NCBI RefSeq assembly: GCF_001650405.1
Contig: NZ_LWCU01000004.1
Coordinates: 1 to 64,000 of the forward strand
Direction: 5' to 3'
DNA from: Microbacterium sp. H83
Lineage (GTDB): Bacteria > Actinomycetota > Actinomycetes > Actinomycetales > Microbacteriaceae
DNA: 64,000 bases
Of this stretch, positions 35,438 through 44,781 are shown one piece after another. A model generated the notes under the pieces. The model saw nothing but the letters and a program-made list of their open reading frames with translations, was not told where the DNA came from and ran no database searches. The position numbers were made by a program, and so were the translations under genes. The number at the start of each line of letters is the position of its first letter. Position 1 is the stretch's first letter.

Positions 35438-37120
35438 TCAGCCGACCAGGCCGGCCGGTGCGATCCAGACCGTCGAGTCCGCCGGCACCGCGCCGTCGAC
35501 CACTGCACCGAGCACGACCTCCGCGGCATCCGCGCCCAGGTCGAAGGGCTCGGACCCGAAGTTCGTGACGATCTGCCAGCCGTTCGGACGGGCGAAGCGC
35601 AGCACGTCGGCGCGGCCGGTCTCGATCCACTCGAGGCTCTCGTCGGTCTGCAGCAGGCGGCGCAGGCGCAGAGCCTCGCGGTACAGCGAGAGCGTCGACT
35701 GCGGGTCGGCCTCCTCGACCTCGACGGCGTGCTCGGCGAACCACGCCGGCTGCGGGAGGTGCGCCTCGATGCCGCCGAATCCGAACGAGGGACCGGATGC
35801 CGTCCACGGCAGCGGCACCCGGCATCCGTCGCGTCCGAGCCCGTCGAACACCGCGCCGCGGAAGAACGACGGGTCCTGACGCTGCTCCGGCGCGATCTCG
35901 GCGACCTCCTGCAGCCCGAGCTCCTCTCCCTGGTAGAGGTAGGTGCTGCCCGGGAGCCCCAGCAGCAGCAGAGTCGCGGCGTGCGCACGGCGCAGCCCCG
36001 TCTCGCGATCGAGCTGGTCGGCGGGACCGCCCGCCGCGACCCACTCGACGCCCTGCTTGACGCCCTCGCGTCCGTTCAGCGGCGCGAGTCCGTAGCGCGT
36101 CGCGTGCCGAGTGACGTCGTGGTTCGAGAGCACCCAGGTGGTGGACGACCCCGTGGCATCCGCCTGCGCCAGGTTGTCGGCGATGATCGTGCGGAACTGC
36201 GCGGCGTCGAAGTCCGCGACCAGCAGATCGAAGTTGAACGCCTGCCCGAGGCCCTCGGCCGAGGCATAGCGGGCGCGGCGCTCGGGCGTCGACACCCACG
36301 CCTCGGCGACGGCCGTGCGCGGCGGGTCGTACTCGTCGAACACGCGCCGCCACTCGGCGTAGATCTCGTGCACGTCGTCGCGATCGTGCAGCGGGTGAGT
36401 GCCGTCATGCGGCATCCCCTCGAGCTCCGCGCTGCTGGGCAGCGGCTCGCTGAGGTCCTTCGTGAGCATGTGCGCGACGTCGATGCGGAACCCGTCGACG
36501 CCGCGGTCCGACCAGAAGCGCAGTGTCGTGAGGAAGTCCTCGCGCACCTCCGGGTGGTCCCAGTTGAAGTCCGGCTGCTCGGGCGCGAAGCTGTGCAGGT
36601 ACCACTGGCCGTCCTCCACGCGCTCCCACGCCGAACCGCCGAAGGCGGCGGTCCAGTCGGTGGGCGGCTCGGAGCCGTCGGGGCCCGACCCCTCGCGGAA
36701 GATGTACCGCTCGCGGGCGGCCGACCCCCGCCCTGCGGCGAGCGCCTCCTGGAACCACTCGTGGAGATCCGACGAGTGGTTCGGCACGATGTCGACCACG
36801 ACGCGGATGCCGCGCTCGTGCAGGGCCGCGACCATGTCGTCGAAGTCGTCGAGCGTGCCCAGCCGCGGATCGACGTCCCGGTAGTCGGCCACGTCGTATC
36901 CGCCGTCGGCCAGGGCCGACGGGTAGAAGGGGCTCAGCCAGACGGCGTCGATCCCGAGCTCCTGCAGGTAGTCGGCGCGCGAGACGATGCCGGGGATGTC
37001 ACCCAGGCCGTCGCCGTTCGCGTCCGCGAAGCTGCGCGGATAGATCTGGTAGACGGCGGCCTGCCGCCACCATGCCGCCGTCGTGTCGTCGCGGGTCTCG
37101 GTGAGAAGCGCATCGGTCAT
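35438..37120 (-). CDS. GH13 alpha-glucosidase-like hydrolase
   Basis: A 560-residue family 13 hydrolase without signal peptide. WWRQAAVYQIYPRSFADANG opens the barrel, DIVPNHSSDLHEWF is region I, GVDGFRIDVAHM carries the nucleophile Asp, TAVAEAW the acid/base Glu and VLSNHDVTRH the third acid. This layout fits oligo-1,6- or alpha-1,4-glucosidases acting on imported malto- or isomalto-oligosaccharides. ATG has AAGGAG ten bases upstream. Last gene of the ROK-controlled operon. Confidence 0.9.
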   Translation of the reverse strand: MTDALLTETRDDTTAAWWRQAAVYQIYPRSFADANGDGLGDIPGIVSRADYLQELGIDAVWLSPFYPSALADGGYDVADYRDVDPRLGTLDDFDDMVAALHERGIRVVVDIVPNHSSDLHEWFQEALAAGRGSAARERYIFREGSGPDGSEPPTDWTAAFGGSAWERVEDGQWYLHSFAPEQPDFNWDHPEVREDFLTTLRFWSDRGVDGFRIDVAHMLTKDLSEPLPSSAELEGMPHDGTHPLHDRDDVHEIYAEWRRVFDEYDPPRTAVAEAWVSTPERRARYASAEGLGQAFNFDLLVADFDAAQFRTIIADNLAQADATGSSTTWVLSNHDVTRHATRYGLAPLNGREGVKQGVEWVAAGGPADQLDRETGLRRAHAATLLLLGLPGSTYLYQGEELGLQEVAEIAPEQRQDPSFFRGAVFDGLGRDGCRVPLPWTASGPSFGFGGIEAHLPQPAWFAEHAVEVEEADPQSTLSLYREALRLRRLLQTDESLEWIETGRADVLRFARPNGWQIVTNFGSEPFDLGADAAEVVLGAVVDGAVPADSTVWIAPAGLVG

Positions 37121-37146
37121 GAGGGGTGTTGCTCCTTCTTCGTTGC

Positions 37147-37194
37147 GGTCGTGCGGGTCGTGCGGTCGTGCGGGTCGTGCGGGTCGTCGCGGTC
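37147..37194. repeat. Short GGTCGTGC(G) tandem repeat
   Basis: About five units of eight to nine bases in the 80-bp spacer between the last permease and the GH13 gene. It is probably a simple slippage repeat. It would lie within the operon transcript. Confidence 0.6.
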
Positions 37195-37200
37195 CGGGGG

Positions 37201-38079
37201 TCAGCCCTTCACGGCTCCCTGCGTGACGCCCTCCATGACGAAGCGCTGCGTGAACAGGTACGCCAGGATCGCCGGGGCCATCGCCATCAGGTACGACGCG
37301 AACGACACGTTGTAGTTGTTGCTGAACTGCGTCTGGAAGAGGTTCTGCCGCACCGGCAGCGTCTGCATCGCGGGGTCCGAGATGATCAGCGACGGCATCA
37401 TGAAGTCGTTCCATGCGTAGAGGAACGCGAAGATGCCGACCGTGGCGCTCATCGGCGCGAGCAGCGGGAAGATCAGCTGCCAGAACGTCTGCCAGGTGGA
37501 TGCCCCGTCGATGCGGGCGCTCTCCTCGAGCTCGAGCGGGATGGACCGCAGGAACGCCGTGAACAGCAGCACGCTGAAGCTGAGCTGGAACATCGTCGCG
37601 AGGATGATGACGCCGAACGGGTTGTCCAGCTTGACGTATCCGGTGAGCTGGATCTGCGGCAGCGCCACCACGGGGAACGGGATGAACATCGCCGCCAGCA
37701 GGTAGAAGAACGACCAGCGGAACAGGCGGTGATCCCAGTTGCGGACGATCGCATACGACGCGAACGCGGCGAGCACTATCGTCGCGATCACCGTGCCGGC
37801 CGTGACGAACAGGGAGATCGCGGCGCCGACGGGGAACTTCGTGAGGTTCCAGGCCTCGACGAAGCCGTCGATGCTGAACGGGGCCGGCAGCGAGAACGCG
37901 TTGCCGTCGACGGCCTGCCCCGTGGTCTTGAACGCCATCGAGAGGGTGACGTACAGCGGCAGCAGCACGGTCACCGCGCAGAGGATGAGGATGATCGTGC
38001 CCGACCAGTTGACCCGCTCCATGCGGACGCGGGGCTTCCTGCCCGAGGCGGACATCGTGGTGAGTGTCTCCGTCGACAT
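37201..38079 (-). CDS. Carbohydrate ABC permease (MalG type), GH13 locus
   Basis: A 292-residue permease with six helices and the coupling loop EESARIDGASTWQTFWQLIF. It ends GVTQGAVKG, as MalG-type subunits usually do. ATG overlaps the preceding stop by one base (TGATG). Works with the permease and binding protein just upstream; no ATPase in the locus. Confidence 0.88.
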   Translation of the reverse strand: MSTETLTTMSASGRKPRVRMERVNWSGTIILILCAVTVLLPLYVTLSMAFKTTGQAVDGNAFSLPAPFSIDGFVEAWNLTKFPVGAAISLFVTAGTVIATIVLAAFASYAIVRNWDHRLFRWSFFYLLAAMFIPFPVVALPQIQLTGYVKLDNPFGVIILATMFQLSFSVLLFTAFLRSIPLELEESARIDGASTWQTFWQLIFPLLAPMSATVGIFAFLYAWNDFMMPSLIISDPAMQTLPVRQNLFQTQFSNNYNVSFASYLMAMAPAILAYLFTQRFVMEGVTQGAVKG

Positions 38080-39035
38080 CAGAGTGCGTTCCTTCCGCGG
38101 GTCAGCGAGAGCTGCAGCAGGGAGATGAGCACCGCGACGATGAAGAAGATCGTCGCGTTGGCCATCTGGTAGGCGTAGTCGCCGGCGTTGAAGCCCGCGA
38201 TGATCGTCATCGCGACGCTGCGGGTCGACGTGCCGGGTCCGCCGTTGGTGAGGCCGACGATGATGTCGTAGGCGTTCAGGAAGCCCTTGAACCCGAGGAT
38301 CACGTTGATCACCACGTAGCCGGCGACCAGCGGGATCGTGATGCGCGTCAGCTGCTGGGTCTTGCTCGCCCCGTCGATGCTCGCCGCCTCGTACACCTCG
38401 CCGGGCACCGACAGGAGGCCGGCGATGTAGATGAGCAGCGCACCGGGGACCGCCTGCCACGCGGTCACGATCACGATCGCGATCCAAGCGAGGTCCGGGT
38501 TCGCGAGCAGGCTGGTCTCGAGCCACGGGATGCCGGTCGCGGCGCCGGCCGCGGGGACCGAGTTCGAGAACAGGAAGTTGAAGACGTAGGCGATGATGAT
38601 GCCCGAGATGACCATCGGGATCACGAAGATCGTGCGCAGGCCGGTCTTGAAGCGGATGCGGGAGGTCAGCCCCACCGCCAGCAGGAAGGCGATCACGTTG
38701 ACCACGATCACCGTGGCGATCGAGAAGCCGAACGTGAAGAGGTAGCTCTGCAGGATCGCCGGGTCGCTGAACATCGCGATGTAGTTGGTGAGCCCGTTGA
38801 AGCTCCACTCGCCGATGCCGATCGAGTCGGTGAAGCTGAAGAAGATGCCCATCACGGCGGGCACGGTGATCGCCAGCGTGAAGATGATGAGCGTCGGCAC
38901 GAGGAAGAAGTAGTAGATCGGCTCGACCCGGTGGCCGCGCTTGCGGAGCCTGCGCCCCTGCCCCGTGACGATCGACGTCGTGTCGGTCGTGGGGCTGTTC
39001 GGTCTCGTGGTGTTCGAGGTCGCGGTGGTGCTCAC
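38079..39035 (-). CDS. Carbohydrate ABC permease (MalF type), GH13 locus
   Basis: A 318-residue permease with six helices, coupling loop YEAASIDGASKTQQLTRITI and the NGGPGTST loop typical of MalF-type subunits. GTG is the start, with AGGAG eight bases upstream, and overlaps the stop of the binding-protein gene (GTGA). The hydrophilic head of about 40 residues is Thr/Ser rich. Confidence 0.88.
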   Translation of the reverse strand: MSTTATSNTTRPNSPTTDTTSIVTGQGRRLRKRGHRVEPIYYFFLVPTLIIFTLAITVPAVMGIFFSFTDSIGIGEWSFNGLTNYIAMFSDPAILQSYLFTFGFSIATVIVVNVIAFLLAVGLTSRIRFKTGLRTIFVIPMVISGIIIAYVFNFLFSNSVPAAGAATGIPWLETSLLANPDLAWIAIVIVTAWQAVPGALLIYIAGLLSVPGEVYEAASIDGASKTQQLTRITIPLVAGYVVINVILGFKGFLNAYDIIVGLTNGGPGTSTRSVAMTIIAGFNAGDYAYQMANATIFFIVAVLISLLQLSLTRGRNAL

Positions 39036-40360
39036 GGTGCGGACTCCTCTGTCTCGCCGGATGCCGCATCGTCGGTCTTCGGGATGGGTGCGCGGAAGGC
39101 GATGCGAGCCCAGTCCGCGTCCATGGTGCGCAGCGTCGACGTCGTCGAGGCGCCGAGCGCCATCGCCTGCGCGTAGTTCATCACCGGGATGGTGCGGGGC
39201 ACGAGCACGGAGGGGCCCTGGTAGATCTGGCCGTTCTCGTAGTACTCGATCATCCCCTCGATGCGCGGGTCGTCGGGAGCCGCGGCATCCTTCGTCGGGG
39301 TGAACCCGAGCTGCGAGGCGTTGTACGCCTCGATGTTCTCGGGCAGGTACAGGTACTCGAGGAAGTCGCGGGCGGCCTCCTGGTGCTGCGACCCCTCCGG
39401 GATCATCGCGCCGAGGTCCATGTTCACGCGCACGCCCAGGTCGGCGGGGTCGTTCGTCATGGGCAGCGGGAAGGTGCCGAGCTCGAGGTCGGGGGCGGTC
39501 TTGGCGATCTCGCTGAAGGCCCAGGGACCCTGCAGGTACATCGCGGCCTCGCCCTTGGAGAACGCGAGGTTGCCGTCGCCGTATCCGCGGCTCGCGGCAT
39601 CCTCGTTCGTGTACTCGTTCGCGAGCTGCATCATCTGCTCCATGGGCTGCGCGAAATCCTTCTCGAACGAGACCTCGGAGTCGGGTCCGACCTCGGCGCC
39701 CTCCTCGGCCATCGCGTCGAAGAAGTCGATCGTGTCGACAGTGCCGCCGACGGAGTAGTCGTACCAGCCCTGACCGACGGTCCAGTCGTCCTTGAAGGTC
39801 GCGTAGAACGGGTCGATCCCCGCCTGCTTCAGCTGCTCGCACACCGCGAGCAGCTCGTCCCACGTCTGCGGCACCTCGAGCCCCTGGGCGTCGAAGATCT
39901 CCTTGTTGTAGATGACGGATGCCGCCATCACCGAGTAGGGCAGGGCACTCGTGCGGCCCTCGCACGAGCCGTACTGGTCCATGAGCGGCTGCAGGTCGTC
40001 GCGCACCGACGCCGCGGCATCCGTGTCGGACAGATCGCTCAGGGTGCAGCGCTGCACGAATCGCGCGATCTCGTAGTTGTAGTTGCCGAGGATGAGGTCG
40101 GGCGGGTTGCCCCGCACGAAGCTCGCGGAGATGACGTCGGGCCCCGAGGTGTCGATCTCGACGCGCACGTCGCTCTGCGAGGAGTTGTACGTCGCGACGA
40201 GATCGGTCATGAAGCCGATCGCCTCGCGCTTGTTGAACGTGAAGCGGATCGTCTCCGCGCCGCCGGACGGCGAGCATGCGGCGAGACCTGCTCCGACCAG
40301 GGCGAGCGCGGCTGCAGCCGCGGCGAGCCGCGCCGGTCGTGGGAGTTTCAGAGACACCAT
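39032..40360 (-). CDS. ABC sugar-binding lipoprotein (GH13 locus)
   Basis: A 442-residue family 1 binding protein with lipobox LAAC at Cys29. IRFTFNKREAIGFMTDLVATYNSSQ opens the first lobe (in part), and ALPYSVMAASVIYNKEIFDAQ is the hinge. Glucoside delivery is inferred from the GH13 hydrolase. GAAAGGACG precedes ATG. First gene of the operon, divergent from the ROK gene. Confidence 0.87.
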   Translation of the reverse strand: MVSLKLPRPARLAAAAAALALVGAGLAACSPSGGAETIRFTFNKREAIGFMTDLVATYNSSQSDVRVEIDTSGPDVISASFVRGNPPDLILGNYNYEIARFVQRCTLSDLSDTDAAASVRDDLQPLMDQYGSCEGRTSALPYSVMAASVIYNKEIFDAQGLEVPQTWDELLAVCEQLKQAGIDPFYATFKDDWTVGQGWYDYSVGGTVDTIDFFDAMAEEGAEVGPDSEVSFEKDFAQPMEQMMQLANEYTNEDAASRGYGDGNLAFSKGEAAMYLQGPWAFSEIAKTAPDLELGTFPLPMTNDPADLGVRVNMDLGAMIPEGSQHQEAARDFLEYLYLPENIEAYNASQLGFTPTKDAAAPDDPRIEGMIEYYENGQIYQGPSVLVPRTIPVMNYAQAMALGASTTSTLRTMDADWARIAFRAPIPKTDDAASGETEESAP

Positions 40361-40386
40361 CGTCCTTTCGTCCTGTAGATCTGCAG

Positions 40387-40398
40387 ACTAAATCTAGT
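40387..40398. promoter_or_regulatory. ACTA-N4-TAGT inverted repeat in the ROK/sugar promoter
   Basis: ACTAAATCTAGT lies in a 98-bp AT-rich spacer between the divergent ROK regulator and the sugar operon. The symmetric arms and location suggest the ROK operator. AGATCTGCAG just upstream is also palindrome-rich. Inference. Confidence 0.45.
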
Positions 40399-40458
40399 GA
40401 GCAAATCAACTTCGATGAACGGTACTATCCCATCTGAGCGAGAGGGAGGTCAAGACCC

Positions 40459-41679
40459 GTGACAGAGGCATCCGCAGGTCTCGGCACCGGGCGCGCGAGC
40501 GTGGGCGCCGTGCTCGACTTCGCCTGGACCGCCGGCGAGTTCACGGCATCCGAGGTCATGGCGAGCACCTCCCTCACCCGGTCCACCGCGATCGATGCGA
40601 TCGACACGCTCGTGAGCGCCCAGGTGCTGCGCGAGCTCGCCAACGCCCGCGCCGCCGGCAGCTACCGATCCGGACGCCCGGCTCGGCGCTTCGTGCTGTC
40701 CGCCGATCTCGGCGTCGTGATCGGCGTGGACGCCGGCGACATGCACGTCGCGGTGACGGTCGCCGACCCGATCGATCGCGTGCTCGTGCACCATCGCACC
40801 GACCTCGACCCCACGCAGTCCGCGAGCGCGCGCCGGGCCACCATCCTCGAGCGGATGACCGCCGCCCTCCGAGAGGCGGAGGTCGCCCCCGAGGACGTGC
40901 TCGCGGTATGCGCCGGGGTCGCCGCCCCCGTGAACCGGGACGGCATCTCGCCTCCGCATCCCGACGGGTTCTGGGAGCGCACGAACCCCGATCTCGCCGA
41001 GGCTCTGCACGGCTGGGCGCCGATCGTCGAGGTCAAGAACGACGCGCAGCTCGCCGCCGTCGCCGAAGGATCGCACGGCGCCGCGATCGGATGCCGCGAC
41101 TACGTCGCCCTGGTCTCCGGCGAGCGCTTCGGCGGTGGGGTCGTCGTGGACGGCCACGTGCTCCACGGCGCCCACGGCGGCGTCGGCGAGGGCATCGTCT
41201 TCGACCACATCATCGGCGTCGGATCGGCGTTCGGCCTCACCTACGCGCTGCCCGAGCAGGTGCGCTCGGCCGCGGATGCCGGGGAGATCGACCCGGAGAG
41301 CGCCATGGGGCGACTCGCCCGCTCGGCGCACATCGACCCGCGCACCGTCCTGACCGCCGCCGCCGCGGGCGACGCGGATGCTCTGCTCGTGAGCGCGCGC
41401 GTCGGAGAGACGCTCGCGCGGATCGTGGGCGTCCTCGGCAGCATGTACGACCCCGCGCGGGTCATCGTGTGCGGCGCCGTCGCCGAGAGCATCGAGCCGG
41501 TGCTCGCCGCAGCGCGGAAGGTCCTGCCCGAGCAGCTGCACCTCCCCGCTCCGCAGATCCTCGCCTCGACGCTGGGTGCCGAGGTCGTGTCGGTGGGAGC
41601 GGTGACGACCGCCCGGCGCGCGGCGCGCGAGCGCGCAGTGCCGATGCTCGCCGAGCGCCGGCTCAGCGCGGCCGGCTAG
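40459..41679 (+). CDS. ROK-family regulator lacking the zinc motif
   Basis: A 406-residue NagC/XylR-like protein. The N-terminal winged helix (FTASEVMASTSLTRSTAIDAI) is followed by a ROK core with GVVIGVDAGDMHVAVTV and VKNDAQLAAVAEG. The usual zinc site CxCGxxGCLE after GAHGGVGE is missing and replaced by GIVFDHIIGVGSAFGLTYAL, so it is a divergent member. The binding of a sugar or sugar phosphate is assumed. GTG start with GGGAGG upstream. Divergent from the GH13 sugar operon, its likely target. Confidence 0.83.
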   Translation: MTEASAGLGTGRASVGAVLDFAWTAGEFTASEVMASTSLTRSTAIDAIDTLVSAQVLRELANARAAGSYRSGRPARRFVLSADLGVVIGVDAGDMHVAVTVADPIDRVLVHHRTDLDPTQSASARRATILERMTAALREAEVAPEDVLAVCAGVAAPVNRDGISPPHPDGFWERTNPDLAEALHGWAPIVEVKNDAQLAAVAEGSHGAAIGCRDYVALVSGERFGGGVVVDGHVLHGAHGGVGEGIVFDHIIGVGSAFGLTYALPEQVRSAADAGEIDPESAMGRLARSAHIDPRTVLTAAAAGDADALLVSARVGETLARIVGVLGSMYDPARVIVCGAVAESIEPVLAAARKVLPEQLHLPAPQILASTLGAEVVSVGAVTTARRAARERAVPMLAERRLSAAG

Positions 41680-41689
41680 ATCATCGCCG

Positions 41690-41755
41690 GAACAGGCGAT
41701 CGCGCCAGAACAGGCAAACCCGATCGGAAAAGGCCTGTCCTCGCGTGAACGCCTG
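41690..41755. repeat. Palindromic repeat copy A
   Basis: Starts with GAACAGGCGATCGCGC (41690-41705), continues with ACAGGC, and has the reverse arm GCCTGTCCTCGCG, ending GCCTG. The same order of motifs occurs in copy B at 42326-42391. It lies between the ROK gene and the 2H gene and can fold as an imperfect hairpin. Confidence 0.7.
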
Positions 41756-41781
41756 GTCCGGTGCGGCGGGATAATCGATCC

Positions 41782-42318
41782 GTGCGAGACGCAGAGCCGC
41801 AGCGCTCCCCTTCAGCGATCGAGCTGCTCGTCGACCCGGTCGCCGATGCGGCGATCCGCGCCGAGTGGGATGCTCTCGCCGCCCGCGGCATGTCGAGCCT
41901 GGCCGGGCACACATCGGCGAGCAACCGCCCCCACATCACGCTGATGGCGCGCATCGGGCTGCCCCTGCTCGACGCGGACGCTCTCGCCGGAGCATCCTCG
42001 TTCCCGATCACCCTGGGCGCTCCGCTGCTGTTCGGCGCCGGCGAGCGCCGCGTGCTGGCGCGCAGCATCCTGCCCTCCGCAGAGCTGCTCGAGCTCCGCG
42101 CGTCCGTGCGCGCCGCTGCCGGCCCGGGCGAGGATGCGCCTCACACCGCGCCGGGCGAGTGGATGCCGCACGTCGCCCTCGCCCGTCGCCTGCGGGTCGC
42201 CGATATCGCAGCGGCGCTCGATCTCCTCGGCGGCGACATCCGCGGTCACGCGGCGAGCGTGCGGCACTGGGATGCCGATGCCGCCGTCACCACCACTCTC
42301 GCGGTCCTGCGGACGTAG
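41782..42318 (+). CDS. 2'-5' RNA ligase / 2H phosphoesterase family protein
   Basis: A 178-residue protein of the 2H superfamily. The two histidine motifs are NRPHITLMARIG near residue 49 and WMPHVALARRL near residue 129; the second reads HVA instead of the usual HxT/S, so activity may be altered. The substrate (cyclic phosphodiester or RNA end) is unknown. GTG is chosen: GATAAT lies six bases upstream, suggesting a leaderless transcript. The gene is flanked by two copies of a palindromic repeat. Confidence 0.75.
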   Translation: MRDAEPQRSPSAIELLVDPVADAAIRAEWDALAARGMSSLAGHTSASNRPHITLMARIGLPLLDADALAGASSFPITLGAPLLFGAGERRVLARSILPSAELLELRASVRAAAGPGEDAPHTAPGEWMPHVALARRLRVADIAAALDLLGGDIRGHAASVRHWDADAAVTTTLAVLRT

Positions 42319-42325
42319 TCACCGA

Positions 42326-42391
42326 GAACAGGCGATCGCGCGACGACAGGCATCCTGCCGCCCGGGATGCCTGTCCTCGCGCATCTGCCTG
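42326..42391. repeat. Palindromic repeat copy B / bidirectional terminator
   Basis: Begins with the same 16 bases as copy A (42326-42341). The arms 42338-42355 and 42365-42382 pair at 17 of 18 positions around a 9-base loop. It lies between the convergent ends of the 2H and E2 genes and probably terminates both. Confidence 0.78.
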
Positions 42392-42392
42392 C

Positions 42393-43757
42393 TCACTCGA
42401 CGAGCAGTGCGGGCTCCTCCAGCACCGAGGCGACGTCGGCGATGAAGCGGCTCATGCCGTCGCCGTCGATCACACGGTGGTCGAAGGATCCGGCGACGGT
42501 GGTGACCCAGCGCGGGCGCACCTCGCCGTCGACGACCCAGGGCTTCTGGCTGATCGTGCCCATGGCCACTATCCCGGCCTCGCCCGGATTGATGATCGGA
42601 GTGCCGGCATCCATCCCGAACACGCCGATGTTGGTGATCGTGATCGTGCCGCCCTGCTGATCGGCGGGGCTGGTCTTGCCCTCCCGCGCCGTCAGGGTCA
42701 GACGGTTCAGCGCGCGGGCCAGATCCTTCATGCTCAGGTCCTGCGCGTCCTTGATGTTCGGCACGAGGAGGCCGCGCGGGGTGGCTGCGGCGATGCCCAG
42801 GTTCACGTAGTGGCGCACGGCGATCTCGGCGCCGCTCTCGGTCTCGATCCAGGCCGCGTTGACCATCGGGGTGCGGCGAGCGGCCCAGATCACGGCCCGT
42901 GCCATGATCAGCAGCGGCGAGACGCGGATGTCGGCGTAGTCCGGCGACGCCTTGAGCCGCTTGACCAGCTCCATCGTGCGGCTCGCGTCGATCTCCTTCC
43001 ACACGGTCACGTGAGGAGCGGAGTACGCACTCTGCACCATGGCCGACGACGTCGCCTTGCGCACGCCCTTGACCGGGATGGACTCCGTGCGACCGGCGTC
43101 GTCGCCGGCGCGAGAGGCGGATGCCGGTGCGGGAGACAGGCCCCGGGCGAGGCCGACCTGCGCCGTCTGCGGGGCGGGCACGGTCTCCTCGCGCACCTGG
43201 CCCCACTCGGGCGTCTCGATGTTGCGGAAGACGCTGGCCTGCTGCGCGTGGGTCACCACGTCGTCGCGCGTGACCTCGCCGTCGGCGCCCGACGGGGTGA
43301 CGGCGGTCAGGTCGACGCCCAGGTCGCGCGCGAGCTTGCGGATGGGCGGCTTCGCGATGACTCCCACAGACGACCGCACCGGACGCTCCGCGGGACGCTT
43401 GCGCCGCGACGTCGCTCCGCCGCCCGAGCCGTAGCCGACGAGCACGGAGCCGCCGCCCTCCTCGGGAGCGGGCGCCTCGGCGGTCGCGATCACTCCGGGT
43501 CCGGCGTCGTCGCGGGCATCCGTCACGAACGTGATGATCGGCGAGCCGACCTCGACGGTCGTGCCCTCGGCCGCGAGCAGCTCGCCGACGACTCCGGCGT
43601 GCGGCGACGGCAGCTCGACGAGCGACTTGGCCGTCTCGATCTCGCAGATGACGTCGTTGATGGCGACCGTGTCACCGGGAGCGACCTTCCAGGCGACGAT
43701 CTCGGCCTCGGTCAGGCCCTCGCCCACGTCGGGGAGGTTGAAGTTCTGCGTGCTCAT
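42393..43757 (-). CDS. 2-oxoacid dehydrogenase E2 (dihydrolipoyl acyltransferase)
   Basis: A 454-residue E2 core. The lipoyl domain (residues 1-80) has its lysine in [11 protein letters not shown]; a Gly/Ala/Pro linker leads to the E1/E3-binding domain [18 protein letters not shown]; the catalytic domain carries [15 protein letters not shown] with active-site His and Asp. Together with E1alpha and E1beta upstream it forms a branched-chain-type complex that makes acyl-CoA from 2-oxoacids. E3 is not encoded here. GAAAGGA precedes ATG. Confidence 0.92.
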   Translation of the reverse strand: MSTQNFNLPDVGEGLTEAEIVAWKVAPGDTVAINDVICEIETAKSLVELPSPHAGVVGELLAAEGTTVEVGSPIITFVTDARDDAGPGVIATAEAPAPEEGGGSVLVGYGSGGGATSRRKRPAERPVRSSVGVIAKPPIRKLARDLGVDLTAVTPSGADGEVTRDDVVTHAQQASVFRNIETPEWGQVREETVPAPQTAQVGLARGLSPAPASASRAGDDAGRTESIPVKGVRKATSSAMVQSAYSAPHVTVWKEIDASRTMELVKRLKASPDYADIRVSPLLIMARAVIWAARRTPMVNAAWIETESGAEIAVRHYVNLGIAAATPRGLLVPNIKDAQDLSMKDLARALNRLTLTAREGKTSPADQQGGTITITNIGVFGMDAGTPIINPGEAGIVAMGTISQKPWVVDGEVRPRWVTTVAGSFDHRVIDGDGMSRFIADVASVLEEPALLVE

Positions 43758-43800
43758 GTCGAGTCCTTTCGGCGGATGCCGTGGTGATAACTCCGGAGAT

Positions 43801-44781
43801 TCAGTAGGCCAGCGAGCGGTCGACGGCCTCGAGGATGCGGTCGGCATCCGGCAGGTACGCGCCCTCGAGCTTCGCGGGCGGGAACGGAGTGTCGTACCCC
43901 GAGACGCGCAGCACCGGCGCCTCGAGGGCGTAGAACGCGCGCTCCATGACGGTGGCCGCGACCTCGCTGCCGACGCTCGTGAAGCCCTGCGCCTCCTGCG
44001 CGTAGACCATGCGACCGGTCTTGCGCACCGACCCGAGGATCGGCTCGTAGTCGATGGGCGACAGCGACCGCACGTCGACGACCTCGCAACTCGTGCCCTC
44101 GGCCTCGGCGAGCGCCGCTGCCTGCAGCAGCGTCGTCACCATGGCGCCGTGGCCGACGAGGGTCACATCCGAACCCGTGCGCACGACCCGCGAGGAGTGC
44201 AGCGGCGCGGCCGAGGCGTCGAGCTCGACCTCGCCCTTGACCCAGTACCGGCTCTTGGGCTCCATGAAGATCACGGGATCGTTCGACGCGATGGCCTCCT
44301 GGATCATCCAGTACGCGTCGTTCGGCGTCGACGGCGAGACCACGCGCAGACCGGGGGTGTGCGCGAAGTACGCCTCCGGGCTCTCCTGGTGGTGCTCGAC
44401 GGCGCCGATGTGGCCGCCGTACGGGATGCGGATCACGATCGGAAGGCTGAGCGCTCCCTCGTGCCGGTTGGTGAGCTTCGCGAGCTGCGTGGTGATCTGG
44501 TCGAACGCGGGGAAGACGAACCCGTCGAACTGGATCTCGATGACCGGACGGAACCCGGTCATGGCGAGTCCGATCGCGGTGCCGACGATCCCGGACTCCG
44601 CGAGCGGGGTGTCGAGCACGCGTCGATCGCCGAAGTCGCGCTGCAGGTGCTCGGTCACGCGGAAGACGCCGCCGAGCTTGCCGATGTCCTCACCCATGAG
44701 GAGGACCTTGGCGTCGGCCTCCATGGCGGCACGGAGTCCGGCGTTGAGCGCCTTGCTGAGCGGCATCGTCTCCAGGGTCAC
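43801..44781 (-). CDS. 2-oxoacid dehydrogenase E1 beta subunit
   Basis: A 326-residue E1beta of the branched-chain type. [21 protein letters not shown] and [18 protein letters not shown] are conserved near the cofactor, and [20 protein letters not shown] near residue 130 is the substrate-channel segment. GTG is preferred because it overlaps the E1alpha stop (GTGA) and has GAAGGAG upstream; an ATG five codons later is possible. Pairs with E1alpha to bind thiamine diphosphate at the interface. Confidence 0.92.
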   Translation of the reverse strand: MTLETMPLSKALNAGLRAAMEADAKVLLMGEDIGKLGGVFRVTEHLQRDFGDRRVLDTPLAESGIVGTAIGLAMTGFRPVIEIQFDGFVFPAFDQITTQLAKLTNRHEGALSLPIVIRIPYGGHIGAVEHHQESPEAYFAHTPGLRVVSPSTPNDAYWMIQEAIASNDPVIFMEPKSRYWVKGEVELDASAAPLHSSRVVRTGSDVTLVGHGAMVTTLLQAAALAEAEGTSCEVVDVRSLSPIDYEPILGSVRKTGRMVYAQEAQGFTSVGSEVAATVMERAFYALEAPVLRVSGYDTPFPPAKLEGAYLPDADRILEAVDRSLAY

